A DNA stretch of 64,000 nucleotides from Cohnella sp. CFH 77786. Its GTDB lineage: Bacteria > Bacillota > Bacilli > Paenibacillales > Paenibacillaceae. The notes beneath the pieces were generated by a model. That model had not been told where the DNA came from, did no database searches, and saw only the letters and a list, made by a program, of their open reading frames with translations. This document shows positions 54,136 through 62,367 of this stretch, piece after piece; within the stretch, counting starts at the first letter, position 1; each line of letters starts with the position of its first letter. Where the stretch lies: NCBI RefSeq assembly GCF_019400745.1, contig NZ_WJIB01000001.1, positions 124,001 through 188,000 on the forward strand, read 5' to 3'. Position numbers and translations under genes: made by a program.

Positions 54136-55125
54136 TCACTTTCCGCTGAATTCGCCCTTGATCGCTGTCAGGAGTCCGCCGGACAGGGCGGTGCGTGTCT
54201 GGCGGATCGCCGTCAGCATCGCTTTGGCGTCGGAGGAACCGTGTCCTTTGACGACCAGCCCGTTTAATCCGAGCAGCGGGGCTCCGTTGTATTCGTTGTA
54301 ATCCATCTTCTTCCGGACGCGGCGGAAGCCGGGTCTCAGGACCGCAGCCGCCAGCTTCGACTTCCAGGACGAAGTCAGCTCTTGGCGCAGCACCTTGAAA
54401 ATGACGCCTGCCGCCCCTTCGAACGCCTTCAGCATAATGTTGCCGGAAAAACCGTCGCATACGAGCACGTCGCAAGCGCCTTCGAGCACGTCGCGTGCCT
54501 CCACGTTGCCGACAAAGCGGATCGGCGCCTGCTCGAACAAGTCGAACGCCGCCTTCGTCAGCTCGTTTCCTTTGGCGGCCTCCGTGCCGACGTTCAGCAG
54601 CCCGACTCGCGGTTTCGCCATGCCGTGCACCTTCTGACGGTACAGGCTGCCCATGAGGGCATATTGCAGCAAATGCTCCGGCTTCGCGTCCATGTTCGCG
54701 CCCAGATCGAGCGCAAGCACGCCGACGTCGTCGATCGTCGGAAGCATGGGGGCAAGCCCCGGCCGTTCGATGCCGGGCATGCGCCCGACGACGAGCAATC
54801 CGGTAGCCATCAAAGCTCCCGTATTGCCCGCCGAAATCATGGCATCCGCGGCGCCCTCCTTGACCATGCGCCCGGCCACGACCATCGACGAACCGGTTTT
54901 GCGCCTGACGGCCCGCACCGGCTCGTCGTCCGCTTGGATCACCTCCGCCGCCTCTTCGATCGAGACGTTCGAAGGCTTCCCGTTCCCGAACAGCGGCTCC
55001 AGCGCTTCCGGGCGGCCGACGAGAACGAAATGCGTATCCGGCCACTGCGACGCGGCTTGCACGGCCGCCTCTACCTGTGCCTTGGGCGCATGGTCGCCGC
55101 CCATGGCGTCAATGGCGATTCTCAC
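54136..55125 (-). CDS. plsX: phosphate acyltransferase PlsX
   Basis: Makes acyl-phosphate from acyl-ACP for phospholipid synthesis. The 329 residues begin MRIAIDAMGGDHAPKAQVEA and contain MISAGNTGALMATGL and VCDGFSGNIMLKAFEGAAG, typical of PlsX. The start is GTG 55125 (AAGGAGG upstream), overlapping the end of fapR. An open frame further upstream is a fapR shadow. Confidence 0.97.
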   Translation of the reverse strand: MRIAIDAMGGDHAPKAQVEAAVQAASQWPDTHFVLVGRPEALEPLFGNGKPSNVSIEEAAEVIQADDEPVRAVRRKTGSSMVVAGRMVKEGAADAMISAGNTGALMATGLLVVGRMPGIERPGLAPMLPTIDDVGVLALDLGANMDAKPEHLLQYALMGSLYRQKVHGMAKPRVGLLNVGTEAAKGNELTKAAFDLFEQAPIRFVGNVEARDVLEGACDVLVCDGFSGNIMLKAFEGAAGVIFKVLRQELTSSWKSKLAAAVLRPGFRRVRKKMDYNEYNGAPLLGLNGLVVKGHGSSDAKAMLTAIRQTRTALSGGLLTAIKGEFSGK

Positions 55126-55732
55126 GGGCTCCGCCTCCTTCCTGACCGGTTTCTCCTGGCGAGCGGTAGATGACGAAATTGCCCTGAAACACCATCTCTT
55201 CTCCGACATACGTGAAAACTTCGACTTTCGCCTTGCCCTTCTGGCCGCCGCTGGACCGAACGTACGCTTTGGCGATGCACTTCTCCCCCAGCCGGGCCGG
55301 GCGGATAAAGCGGATATCGGCGGACGAAGTCAGCGCGATTTCGTCGTTTATGACCGCCACCGCGAGCGAATTCGCCTGCGCGAACACATGGTGCCCGCGC
55401 GCGATGCCGCTTCGGGAGAACACGTGCTCGCCGCCGATTTCGAATATCGAAATGCCGCTCTTGTCGAGCTGAAGATCGACGATATCGCCGATCACTTCAT
55501 GCAGCGGCAAAGATTTCACGGGATCGTAGGAACGTTCCGCCATCATTTTCAGCCGCTCGCGCAGCTCCGGAATGGCCAGCTCTAGACGGTCCAGCCGGAT
55601 GGTCTGGATGCTGACCTTCAGCAGCCGGGTCAATTCGCGGTCCGTCAGAAACGGGTTTTCCTCCAGCAGCTTGCTGAGCTGCTGATGACGCTGTCGTTTC
55701 GGAACACGTTCCAAACTCGCCACCGCTTTCAT
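55109..55732 (-). CDS. fapR: fatty acid and phospholipid biosynthesis regulator FapR
   Basis: Malonyl-CoA-responsive repressor of the fab/pls regulon. The N-terminal HTH (LTDRELTRLLKVSIQTIRLD) and the hot-dog effector domain (GEHVFSRSGIARGHHVFAQA, NDEIALTSSADIRFIRPARL) match B. subtilis FapR closely. I use ATG 55732, giving 207 residues, about 18 longer at the N terminus than B. subtilis; its SD is weak, and TTG 55717 is an alternative. An operator-like site overlaps its promoter, so it is probably autoregulated, as known in B. subtilis. Confidence 0.95.
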   Translation of the reverse strand: MKAVASLERVPKRQRHQQLSKLLEENPFLTDRELTRLLKVSIQTIRLDRLELAIPELRERLKMMAERSYDPVKSLPLHEVIGDIVDLQLDKSGISIFEIGGEHVFSRSGIARGHHVFAQANSLAVAVINDEIALTSSADIRFIRPARLGEKCIAKAYVRSSGGQKGKAKVEVFTYVGEEMVFQGNFVIYRSPGETGQEGGGARENRH

Positions 55733-55780
55733 CGAATTAATCGTGGATGCTCTGAACACCGGGCCCCTCGTGACTTCTAT

Positions 55781-55836
55781 CCCCAAAAAGTGAAGCTTGC
55801 CTTTGATGCGCATTCCGATTCCTTTTCGGGGGCCCC
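55781..55836 (-). repeat. dispersed leader element, copy 3 (complete), upstream of fapR
   Basis: CCCCAAAAAGTGAAGCTTG (from 55781) and CTTTTCGGGG (55822-55831) form the outer stem; GCATTCCGATTCC is shared with copy 2. GGGGGCCCC follows. It lies in the fapR leader, between the operator and the start. Confidence 0.7.
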
Positions 55837-55868
55837 GTTGAAAGCACGTCACGATTTGGGAAGTGATT

Positions 55869-55885
55869 TTAATACCAGGTAACAA
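55869..55885 (-). promoter_or_regulatory. FapR operator
   Basis: TTAATACCAGGTAACAA matches the FapR 17-mer TTAGTACCTGGTACTAA at 13 positions and keeps the central TACC-N-GGTA. It lies at the expected transcription start of fapR. Confidence 0.8.
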
Positions 55886-55889
55886 AAAA

Positions 55890-55918
55890 AGTATAAAGAA
55901 AAACGCGCCCGCATGCAA
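55890..55918 (-). promoter_or_regulatory. promoter of fapR-plsX-fab
   Basis: TTGCAT (55913-55918), 17-base spacer, TATACT (55890-55895) on the minus strand, with the FapR site directly downstream. Confidence 0.65.
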
Positions 55919-55999
55919 CGGCGATCGGCTTGTCGCGCGGGCCGTCCCGAAGGTCCGTTCCGCACCGCTTCGCCGCCCGGCTGGGCGCGTCGACAGGCA

Positions 56000-56173
56000 T
56001 TATTGCTTGATTACTTCACGCGATTTGTAGGTTCCGCATACTTTGCAAACGCGGTGCGCCAGCTTCAGCTCGCCGCACTGCTCGCATTTCACCATGCCCG
56101 GAACGACCAATTTGAAGTGCGTCCGACGCTTGTTTTTGCGGGATTTCGATGTTTTTCCAAAAGGTACTGCCAT
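56000..56173 (-). CDS. rpmF: 50S ribosomal protein L32 (zinc-finger form)
   Basis: Reads [20 protein letters not shown], then ...[20 protein letters not shown] and ends SREVIKQ: 57 residues with a complete four-Cys zinc ribbon. Start ATG with a strong SD (AAGGAGGTGGG). It lies 53 bases after the DUF177 gene, the almost universal pairing. Confidence 0.97.
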   Translation of the reverse strand: MAVPFGKTSKSRKNKRRTHFKLVVPGMVKCEQCGELKLAHRVCKVCGTYKSREVIKQ

Positions 56174-56226
56174 GTTCCCACCTCCTTACCGTATTCTCCG
56201 TCCCCATGCGGACACGCCGTTTCGGA

Positions 56227-56739
56227 TCATTCGGGTTTGAACCAATTCTGCAGCGCTTCAAGACGGGGATCGATGCGATCGGTCTTGCAGGAGCAGGCCT
56301 GTTCGTTCCGATTCGTGCCGCATTCCGGGCACAAGCCCTTGCATTCTTCGCTGCAAAGCGGCGCCAGAGGCAGATGAACCACCAGCTCTTCTTCCAAAAA
56401 GGGACGCAATTCGATCCGTTCTTCCGTCACCGGCACGACATCTTCTTCTTCGTCCGGCTCCGGATCGCCTTCCTTCATCACCTGGAACTGCACATCGAAC
56501 GGAATGGAGAACGTCTCGTCGATCGGCGCCAAACAACGCGAGCACAGCAAGCGGAGCCTGCAGTTCAGCTCGCCGGCCACGACGATTCTCCTGTTCGACG
56601 CCTGAGCGGTCAAGCGGTATTCCAGCGGACCGAGCGGGATGACGTCCCGCGAATCCCGGAACAGCTCGCCCAGTTCCAGCGTACCTTTCAACTCCGTCGG
56701 CTGCTGCCGGGAGAGAAGCTCTTGGACACGAAGAAGCAT
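56227..56739 (-). CDS. ylbN: DUF177 family protein YlbN (YceD)
   Basis: YceD/DUF177 protein, linked to 23S rRNA or L32 metabolism in other bacteria; exact role in Bacilli not settled. The 170 residues show LLCSRCLAPIDETFSIPFDV with a CxxC, and CSEECKGLCPECGTNRNEQA, a cysteine cluster fit for zinc. ATG 56739 chosen (TTGGAG upstream). Strong promoter at 56767-56796. First gene of the ylbN-rpmF pair. Confidence 0.9.
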   Translation of the reverse strand: MLLRVQELLSRQQPTELKGTLELGELFRDSRDVIPLGPLEYRLTAQASNRRIVVAGELNCRLRLLCSRCLAPIDETFSIPFDVQFQVMKEGDPEPDEEEDVVPVTEERIELRPFLEEELVVHLPLAPLCSEECKGLCPECGTNRNEQACSCKTDRIDPRLEALQNWFKPE

Positions 56740-56766
56740 AGGGATCACTCCAAACAAACAAAAGTT

Positions 56767-56796
56767 ATTATATCGAGATGGAACGCCATTTGTCAA
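56767..56796 (-). promoter_or_regulatory. consensus promoter of ylbN-rpmF
   Basis: TTGACA (56791-56796), 18-base spacer, TATAAT (56767-56772): both boxes perfect. Confidence 0.85.
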
Positions 56797-56861
56797 TGAC
56801 GCGCTTTCGGATCCTTGGCAAAAAGAACCTGGACGCTTTCCCGAGACGACCTGTGACGTGA

Positions 56862-56867
56862 TATAGT
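56862..56867 (+). promoter_or_regulatory. possible ylbM promoter (-10)
   Basis: TATAGT preceded by TGA (extended -10), 34 bases before ylbM. The -35 is not clear. Confidence 0.45.
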
Positions 56868-56901
56868 AGGGGCGAGGTCATGTTTCGTTCCGGAGGGTGT
56901 C

Positions 56902-58134
56902 ATGCGGACAGTCGGGGTCATCGTCGAATATAATCCGCTTCATAACGGTCATCTCTATCATTTGCAGCAATCCAAAAAAATAACGGGCGCGGAAGCCGCC
57001 GTCGCCGTCATGAGCGGCCATTTCCTGCAGCGGGGCGAACCCGCGATCGCCGACAAGTGGGCACGGGCCGAAATGGCGCTTCGGGCGGGCTGCGACCTCG
57101 TGCTCGAGCTGCCGGTCGCCTACAGCGCGCAGCCGGCCCAATGGTTCGCTTACGGCGCGGTGGCGATCCTGGAAGCGACGGGCGTGGTCGACGCCCTCTG
57201 CTTCGGCAGCGAGAGCGGGGACGTTACGGCCCTGGACGCGGTTGCCGGCGTGCTGTCGGACGAGCCGGGGACGTTTGCCGCGGCTTTGAACGCGGAGTTG
57301 AAGAAGGGCGTACCCTATCCCTCCGCCTATACGTCCGCGGCAAGGGAGTTGCTGGCCGCCCGGGGACTCTCGGACTTCGCTTTCTCGCTGGAGCAGCCCA
57401 ACCACACGCTCGGGCTCCATTATTTGATAGCCCTCCGCCAGCTGCGCAGCCGCATCGTTCCTTACACCGTGCGCAGGGAGAAGTCCGGCTACGGCCAAAC
57501 GGACATCACCGACGCCGCCATTGCAAGCGCGACGGCGTTGCGCAGACGGATCGCCGAATCCGGTTCCTGGGACGAAATCGCGCCGTTCGTTCCGTCCTTC
57601 ACGCTCGAAATCCTGAAGAGGGAAGCAGGGGCCGGCAGGGCTCCTGTCGATTGGGAGTCGTTCGCCCGGCCGCTGTTCCACGAGCTTCTCCGATCCGACG
57701 CGGCGGATTTGAGCCTTTACGCGGAAGTGACGGAAGGATTGGAGTACCGGATCCGCCGGGCGGCGGCCGAATTGAGCGAGTGGAGCGTAGAAAGTCTCCT
57801 CGCGCATCTGAAGACCAAACGGTATACGCGGACGAAGCTTCAGCGCACCCTTGTCCGCATCCTGCTGGGGCATGGCAAGGAACTACTGTCCCCTGCCCGT
57901 TTGGCCGAGGGCCCCGGCTACATCCGCGTACTCGGGTTTACCCCTCGCGGACGGGAGCTGCTCCGGGACATGCGCAAGCGGTCCGCCGTTCCGGTCGCGG
58001 ATTCCGCCGCCCGCGGCGGCTGGTCCTTCCTGGCCATGGATGCCCGGGCTTCGGCCGTTTATTCGCTCGCATTCGGGAGTCCCGATCCGGCCGCCGCCCT
58101 GCGGGATTACACGCAGCCCCCGCTGCAAATATAA
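56902..58134 (+). CDS. tmcAL: tRNA(Met) cytidine acetate ligase TmcAL (YlbM)
   Basis: Acetate-activating enzyme that makes ac4C34 in elongator tRNA(Met) in B. subtilis. The 410 residues begin MRTVGVIVEYNPLHNGHLYH with the HIGH-like nucleotidyltransferase motif, then AVMSGHFLQRGEPAIADKWA and YPSAYTSAA; LKTKRYTRTKLQRTLVRILLG is also conserved. GGAGGG before the ATG. Diverges from ylbN. Confidence 0.95.
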   Translation: MRTVGVIVEYNPLHNGHLYHLQQSKKITGAEAAVAVMSGHFLQRGEPAIADKWARAEMALRAGCDLVLELPVAYSAQPAQWFAYGAVAILEATGVVDALCFGSESGDVTALDAVAGVLSDEPGTFAAALNAELKKGVPYPSAYTSAARELLAARGLSDFAFSLEQPNHTLGLHYLIALRQLRSRIVPYTVRREKSGYGQTDITDAAIASATALRRRIAESGSWDEIAPFVPSFTLEILKREAGAGRAPVDWESFARPLFHELLRSDAADLSLYAEVTEGLEYRIRRAAAELSEWSVESLLAHLKTKRYTRTKLQRTLVRILLGHGKELLSPARLAEGPGYIRVLGFTPRGRELLRDMRKRSAVPVADSAARGGWSFLAMDARASAVYSLAFGSPDPAAALRDYTQPPLQI

Positions 58135-58226
58135 GATTCAACTGCCCTGGATCGGCCGGACAAGAGGTCTAACCCTTGTCCCCCCCGCGTACGATGGTAA
58201 GGAGTCGTGGCAAGGGGGATGCCGTC

Positions 58227-59468
58227 ATGTCGATACCGAACCGCACGCGCCAGGCGCTGGCGTCCGCATGGCTGGGAGGCGCGGCGCTGCTGGTCGTCAT
58301 AGGAGTCGTCCATTCGCCCGGAGAAGCATTCCGGGCTTCTTTGTCCGGTCTGCAAATCTGGTGGCAGCAAGTATTCCCGGGGCTCGTCCCCCCGCTCATC
58401 CTGGCCGAGCTGCTGGCGGCTTCCGGACTTCTGCACGGGTTCGCCGTCCTGGCCGAACCGCTCACGAGACGATGGTTCCGGCTGCCGGGCGCCGCCGGAT
58501 GGGCGGTCGCCTTCGGCTGGTCGGCGGGCATTCCCGCCGGCGCCAAAGAGACCGCGCGCCTTCGGGAGGCCGGGCTGATCCGCGCGGAAGATTCGGATAC
58601 GCTGCTGCTCGTCTCCCACGTTCCCAACCCGTTCCTGATCGTGGCGATCGCCGGCGCCGGCTTCCTGCATTCGCCCCTGCTCGGTTGGGCGATCGCGGCG
58701 GGCGTCTGGTCGGCGGCCATCCTTGCCGGAGTCATCTGGTCCCGACTGTTCCGGTCGGCGGAATCCGCGGCGGTCTCCGTCTCCACGCAGCCGGCCCAGC
58801 CGCTGCTCCGCAGAGCGGTTCAGGCGGCTGAAGAAGGCCGCCTGGGCGACGGAAGGCCGCTCGGCAAGCAACTGGCGGACGGCGTGACGCAAGCGGTGGC
58901 GACGCTCATGGGCGTAGGCGGGCTGATGATGATGGCGTCCGTCGTCCTGCGCCTGGTACAGCTCCGGATTCCGGGATCCGACGCGTGGCTCGCGTTTCCC
59001 GGTTTGTACGAGATGCATCTGGGCGCTTACGAAACGGGACGTTCCCCGCTGTTCGAATCCGCGCCCGCATCCGCCGCGGCCTTGATTGCCGCGCTGCTGG
59101 CTTGGACGGGCTGGAGCGGCCTCCTGCAAGCGCGCGCCGCGTTCGGCGCGGCCGGCGGCTTCCCGTGGGGCCGGCTGATATCAGGCAAGCTGCTGCAATC
59201 GGCGCTGGCGCTGCTGATCACCTTCCCGCTGGCCAAGACGGCGCTTGCGGGCGCCCCCATGTTCGGCGAAGCGGCGCTTGCCTATCTGCCATACGGCACC
59301 CTCGCCCGCGAGATGGCCGCATCCGCCGATCCCGCGTGGGCCGCGTGGCGGCATTGGCCGGAGATTTGGCTGTCCGGCCTGTTCAGTCTCGCGGTGTTCC
59401 TGCTGCTGGCCCTTCTCGCCGCGATCATCCGCCCCAAGCGCAAAAACCGGCCCCCGGATTCCAAATAA
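58227..59468 (+). CDS. ylbJ: sporulation integral membrane protein YlbJ
   Basis: Polytopic membrane protein with nucleoside-transporter gate-like domains; the B. subtilis homologue is made in the mother cell and needed for heat-resistant spores. The 413 residues contain about eight hydrophobic segments and the conserved GWSAGIPAGAKETARLRE, SHVPNPFLIVAIAGAGFL and FPLAKTALAGAPMFGE. I start at ATG 58227 (AAGGGGG upstream); the frame extends 17 codons further. Implies a spore-former. Confidence 0.92.
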   Translation: MSIPNRTRQALASAWLGGAALLVVIGVVHSPGEAFRASLSGLQIWWQQVFPGLVPPLILAELLAASGLLHGFAVLAEPLTRRWFRLPGAAGWAVAFGWSAGIPAGAKETARLREAGLIRAEDSDTLLLVSHVPNPFLIVAIAGAGFLHSPLLGWAIAAGVWSAAILAGVIWSRLFRSAESAAVSVSTQPAQPLLRRAVQAAEEGRLGDGRPLGKQLADGVTQAVATLMGVGGLMMMASVVLRLVQLRIPGSDAWLAFPGLYEMHLGAYETGRSPLFESAPASAAALIAALLAWTGWSGLLQARAAFGAAGGFPWGRLISGKLLQSALALLITFPLAKTALAGAPMFGEAALAYLPYGTLAREMAASADPAWAAWRHWPEIWLSGLFSLAVFLLLALLAAIIRPKRKNRPPDSK

Positions 59469-59477
59469 AAAGAACCG

Positions 59478-60616
<1,139 letters not shown>

Positions 60617-60679
60617 TCGTTCATCTCCCGGCTGCGAATCCGCCAGCGGAGCCGTTCGGCTGCCCTGGCAACTGGTGCT

Positions 60680-60706
60680 ATGTTACCACATTCCGGTACG
60701 TTGCAA
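60680..60706 (-). promoter_or_regulatory. candidate promoter of rsmD-coaD
   Basis: Extended -10 TGGTAACAT (60680-60688) with TTGCAA (60701-60706) at a short 15-base spacing on the minus strand. Confidence 0.45.
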
Positions 60707-60734
60707 AAGCGCGGAGCGGAGGCGCACCCGGCGA

Positions 60735-60772
60735 ACATGCGCGGATCCGGAAATTTTTTTCCGCGGGCATGT
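60735..60772. other. imperfect inverted repeat
   Basis: ACATGC/GCATGT outer arms and GGAAA/TTTCC inner arms around TTTT, with an unpaired CC-rich bulge. No T-rich tail on either side beyond its loop; role unknown. Confidence 0.4.
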
Positions 60773-60806
60773 ATATTTCCATCCCCGGAAGATCAACATG
60801 ATAGTA

Positions 60807-60916
60807 CCGGCGCCGAGAGGTGCCGGGGACAACCGCGGAGAAGACTTACGTTTCCCCATAAGCTCTTCGTCCGGTTTCTCCTCTCCCATGAAGGGCCCCG
60901 TCGCGAGACGGGGCTC
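60807..60916 (+). ncRNA. possible structured RNA with GNRA-loop hairpins
   Basis: Three hairpins follow each other on the plus strand: CCGGCGCC-GAGA-GGTGCCGG (60807-60826, one G-U), a longer interrupted stem GGA/GAAG/CTTA with TAAG/CTTC/TCC (60837-60872), and GGGCCCCGTC-GCGA-GACGGGGCTC (60893-60916). Two loops are GNRA only when read on the plus strand, which suggests an RNA made from this strand. I recognise no known riboswitch class. No promoter is certain; TATATT at 60772-60777 is a weak -10. Confidence 0.4.
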
Positions 60917-61156
60917 GACTTTATTCCGCGGGGAATCCGACGATGGACGAACATTTGCGCCATGCCTTGGAAGAAGTCCGGAAACGACGTAAAAGAAATC
61001 CCGCGGGAACGGGGATGGCTCGGAATCCCGCCCTGCTGCTATCCGTGCGGATCCCCGCAAGGCTGGCCGCACGTCCTGCCGATCATTCCCGATTGCGAAA
61101 ATCCTCCTTCCTTGTGATAATATAGTTGTACATTATCGGAAGAGGAGCATAAGGTT
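60917..61156. other. gene-poor stretch before the 71-residue ORF
   Basis: No supported gene. Short frames exist on both strands (e.g. plus-strand ATG 60943, 60 codons, and a minus-strand GTG/ATG 61072, 129 codons) but without good SD or family similarity. TGATAATAT (61115-61123) with TTGCGA at 61093 may be the promoter of the next ORF. Confidence 0.4.
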
Positions 61157-61372
61157 TTGAAGATCGCACGCATTCCCATGGGGTCGAAACTGCCGAACGG
61201 GTACACGTACACGGTCGGGGCAAATGATGAAAAATACGGGGAAATTTATATCGATGACGTAAAAGGCGGCCTGTACACCATCGAACAACGCGCAGGTACA
61301 TTGGACCAGCTGGAAGAATTGTTCGTGGTGCAGAGGATTTTCCAGGATGCCAAGGAACGGGGCTTGAACTGA
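61157..61372 (+). CDS. hypothetical protein, 71 residues
   Basis: Unrecognised small protein of mixed charge. It reads as beta strands followed by a C-terminal helix (LDQLEELFVVQRIFQDAKER). Start codon TTG with GAGGAG nine bases upstream; ATG at residue 8 is possible. A promoter-like sequence lies just upstream and a terminator follows directly after the stop, so it is probably expressed as a single gene. Confidence 0.65.
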   Translation: MKIARIPMGSKLPNGYTYTVGANDEKYGEIYIDDVKGGLYTIEQRAGTLDQLEELFVVQRIFQDAKERGLN

Positions 61373-61375
61373 TGG

Positions 61376-61410
61376 CGGAGTCTCCCTTAGGGGGGACTCT
61401 TTCCTTTTTC
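61376..61410 (+). terminator. terminator after the 71-residue ORF
   Basis: GAGTCTCCC-TTA-GGGGGGACTC followed by TTTCCTTTTT on the plus strand. Confidence 0.8.
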
Positions 61411-61503
61411 GGCGATTTCATCTGCTTTTCAGGTTCTTTTCACCTTGCTTTCAGGTTGGCCGGATAAGATGGTTCTACCAACCCCACTTGATATAGATAT
61501 TTG

Positions 61504-61533
61504 GACCCGCAGAGATGCGGGTCGCTTTTTTTT
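61504..61533 (+). terminator. second plus-strand terminator
   Basis: GACCCGC-AGAGAT-GCGGGTC, GC, then eight T. No gene ends between this and the terminator at 61410, so it either backs up the first or ends a short RNA made from 61411-61503. Confidence 0.85.
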
Positions 61534-61602
61534 ATCACGGGGTCGCCAAACAGGAATCGGAATGAGCATCGGACATTAGCGCCGCTTGCCTTGGAGGAAC
61601 GG

Positions 61603-61671
61603 ATGTCCCAATTTATTCGACATAAGGGTTTTCGCGTAGAACCATCCTTGTCCCGGGTGCATTGGATATAG
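61603..61671 (+). CDS. possible 22-residue leader peptide
   Basis: ATG with TTGGAGG seven to eight bases upstream encodes MSQFIRHKGFRVEPSLSRVH and two more residues, ending 29 bases before the next gene. No known leader family; it may simply be chance with a good SD. Confidence 0.3.
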   Translation: MSQFIRHKGFRVEPSLSRVHWI

Positions 61672-61700
61672 GGATGTCACGGGAAGCGAGGTGATCGAAT

Positions 61701-62108
61701 ATGTTCGGTTCTTTCAGCTTGGGATCGCGGTCCGGAACGAACGTGGATTTCAGCACGGGCATCAGCCCGGGAGCCGGCTCTGGCGGAAGCTTCAGCTCCG
61801 GCACGCAACCACTCTCCGGCGCGCGCTCGGGATCCGGAAGATCGAGAGGCGCAGGCATCCCGCGTCAAGCCGATCTGGTGCTCATCAGTTGGACCCGGAA
61901 TCCCCTGAATCCCGGATCGGCGCGGAGAATCACGGCATCTGCCGTGATCGGGAGCGCCTCCCCCTGCACGCAGTTCCTGATTTCCGGGAGACGTCTCACG
62001 AACGCGCTCAATTGTTTGCTGAGGAACGGCTTCGTCGTCGTCGTTCAGCGGAGTACGTCGGCTATAAGCGGATTCGTGCTTCTCCAACGGGGAGGCAATA
62101 TCCGCTGA
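61701..62108 (+). CDS. hypothetical Gly/Ser-rich protein, 135 residues
   Basis: Unrecognised. The first 55 residues are Gly/Ser-rich (SFSLGSRSGTNVDFSTGISP), while residues 56-135 look folded (ADLVLISWTRNPLNPGSARR; LNCLLRNGFVVVVQRSTSAI). ATG with GAGGTG eight bases upstream; a hairpin terminator follows. No signal peptide or membrane span is obvious. The opposite strand also has long open frames here, so the reading is not certain. Confidence 0.5.
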   Translation: MFGSFSLGSRSGTNVDFSTGISPGAGSGGSFSSGTQPLSGARSGSGRSRGAGIPRQADLVLISWTRNPLNPGSARRITASAVIGSASPCTQFLISGRRLTNALNCLLRNGFVVVVQRSTSAISGFVLLQRGGNIR

Positions 62109-62130
62109 CGCCGTTTGCCGTCCCCAGATG

Positions 62131-62160
62131 AAAACCGCACCCCCGACGGGATGCGGTTTT
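62131..62160. terminator. terminator between 61701 ORF and the small minus-strand ORF
   Basis: AAAACCGCA-N12-TGCGGTTTT, nine pairs with T at the 3' side on both strands, so it may work in both directions. Confidence 0.7.
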
Positions 62161-62182
62161 CTGGTTCCGGGCCAAGACCAGC

Positions 62183-62263
62183 TCAGGAATTGCGGGGCTT
62201 CTCCACCGCGATCAAAGCGATGAAGGAAGCAAGACCGATAATGAGTATGCCTAACCAATCCAT
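62183..62263 (-). CDS. possible 26-residue membrane microprotein
   Basis: MDWLGILIIGLASFIALIAV followed by EKPRNS: one hydrophobic helix with a short charged tail. GGGTGG lies eight bases before the ATG, and a terminator follows the stop. Resembles in outline small membrane proteins such as KdpF or type I toxins but no family can be assigned. Confidence 0.45.
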   Translation of the reverse strand: MDWLGILIIGLASFIALIAVEKPRNS

Positions 62264-62321
62264 TCACAAACCACCCGCTCACATCGTTTTATCGATCATA
62301 AACGATCCCGGGCGGGATTTC

Positions 62322-62337
62322 TGTAACCTTCGTCACA
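62322..62337. promoter_or_regulatory. Fnr/CRP-like palindrome
   Basis: TGTGA-N6-TTACA on the minus strand, one mismatch from the TGTGA-N6-TCACA consensus, 59 bases before the microprotein ORF and 30 bases after the stop of the dehydrogenase gene. A TATGAT box follows downstream (62297-62302). Confidence 0.35.
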
Positions 62338-62367
62338 TTTTTATTCGATCGCCGCGTGCACGGCGGC

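Noticed and set aside
58135-58226. Sigma-E promoter for ylbJ
   Set aside because: CGTACGAT is 6 of 8 for a -10, but no acceptable -35 lies at the right distance.
60780-60935. A known riboswitch class (SAM, TPP, ydaO, cobalamin, T-box, glycine, M-box)
   Set aside because: None of the invariant core words I know for these classes is present on either strand.
60683-61072. Minus-strand 129-codon frame and plus-strand 60-codon frame in the rsmD upstream region
   Set aside because: No good SD, Arg/Ser-rich composition and no family similarity; the plus strand shows RNA-like hairpins instead.
61083-61421. Minus-strand 112-codon frame opposite the 71-residue ORF
   Set aside because: No SD, composition typical of an antisense shadow, and the plus-strand ORF has promoter, SD and terminator.
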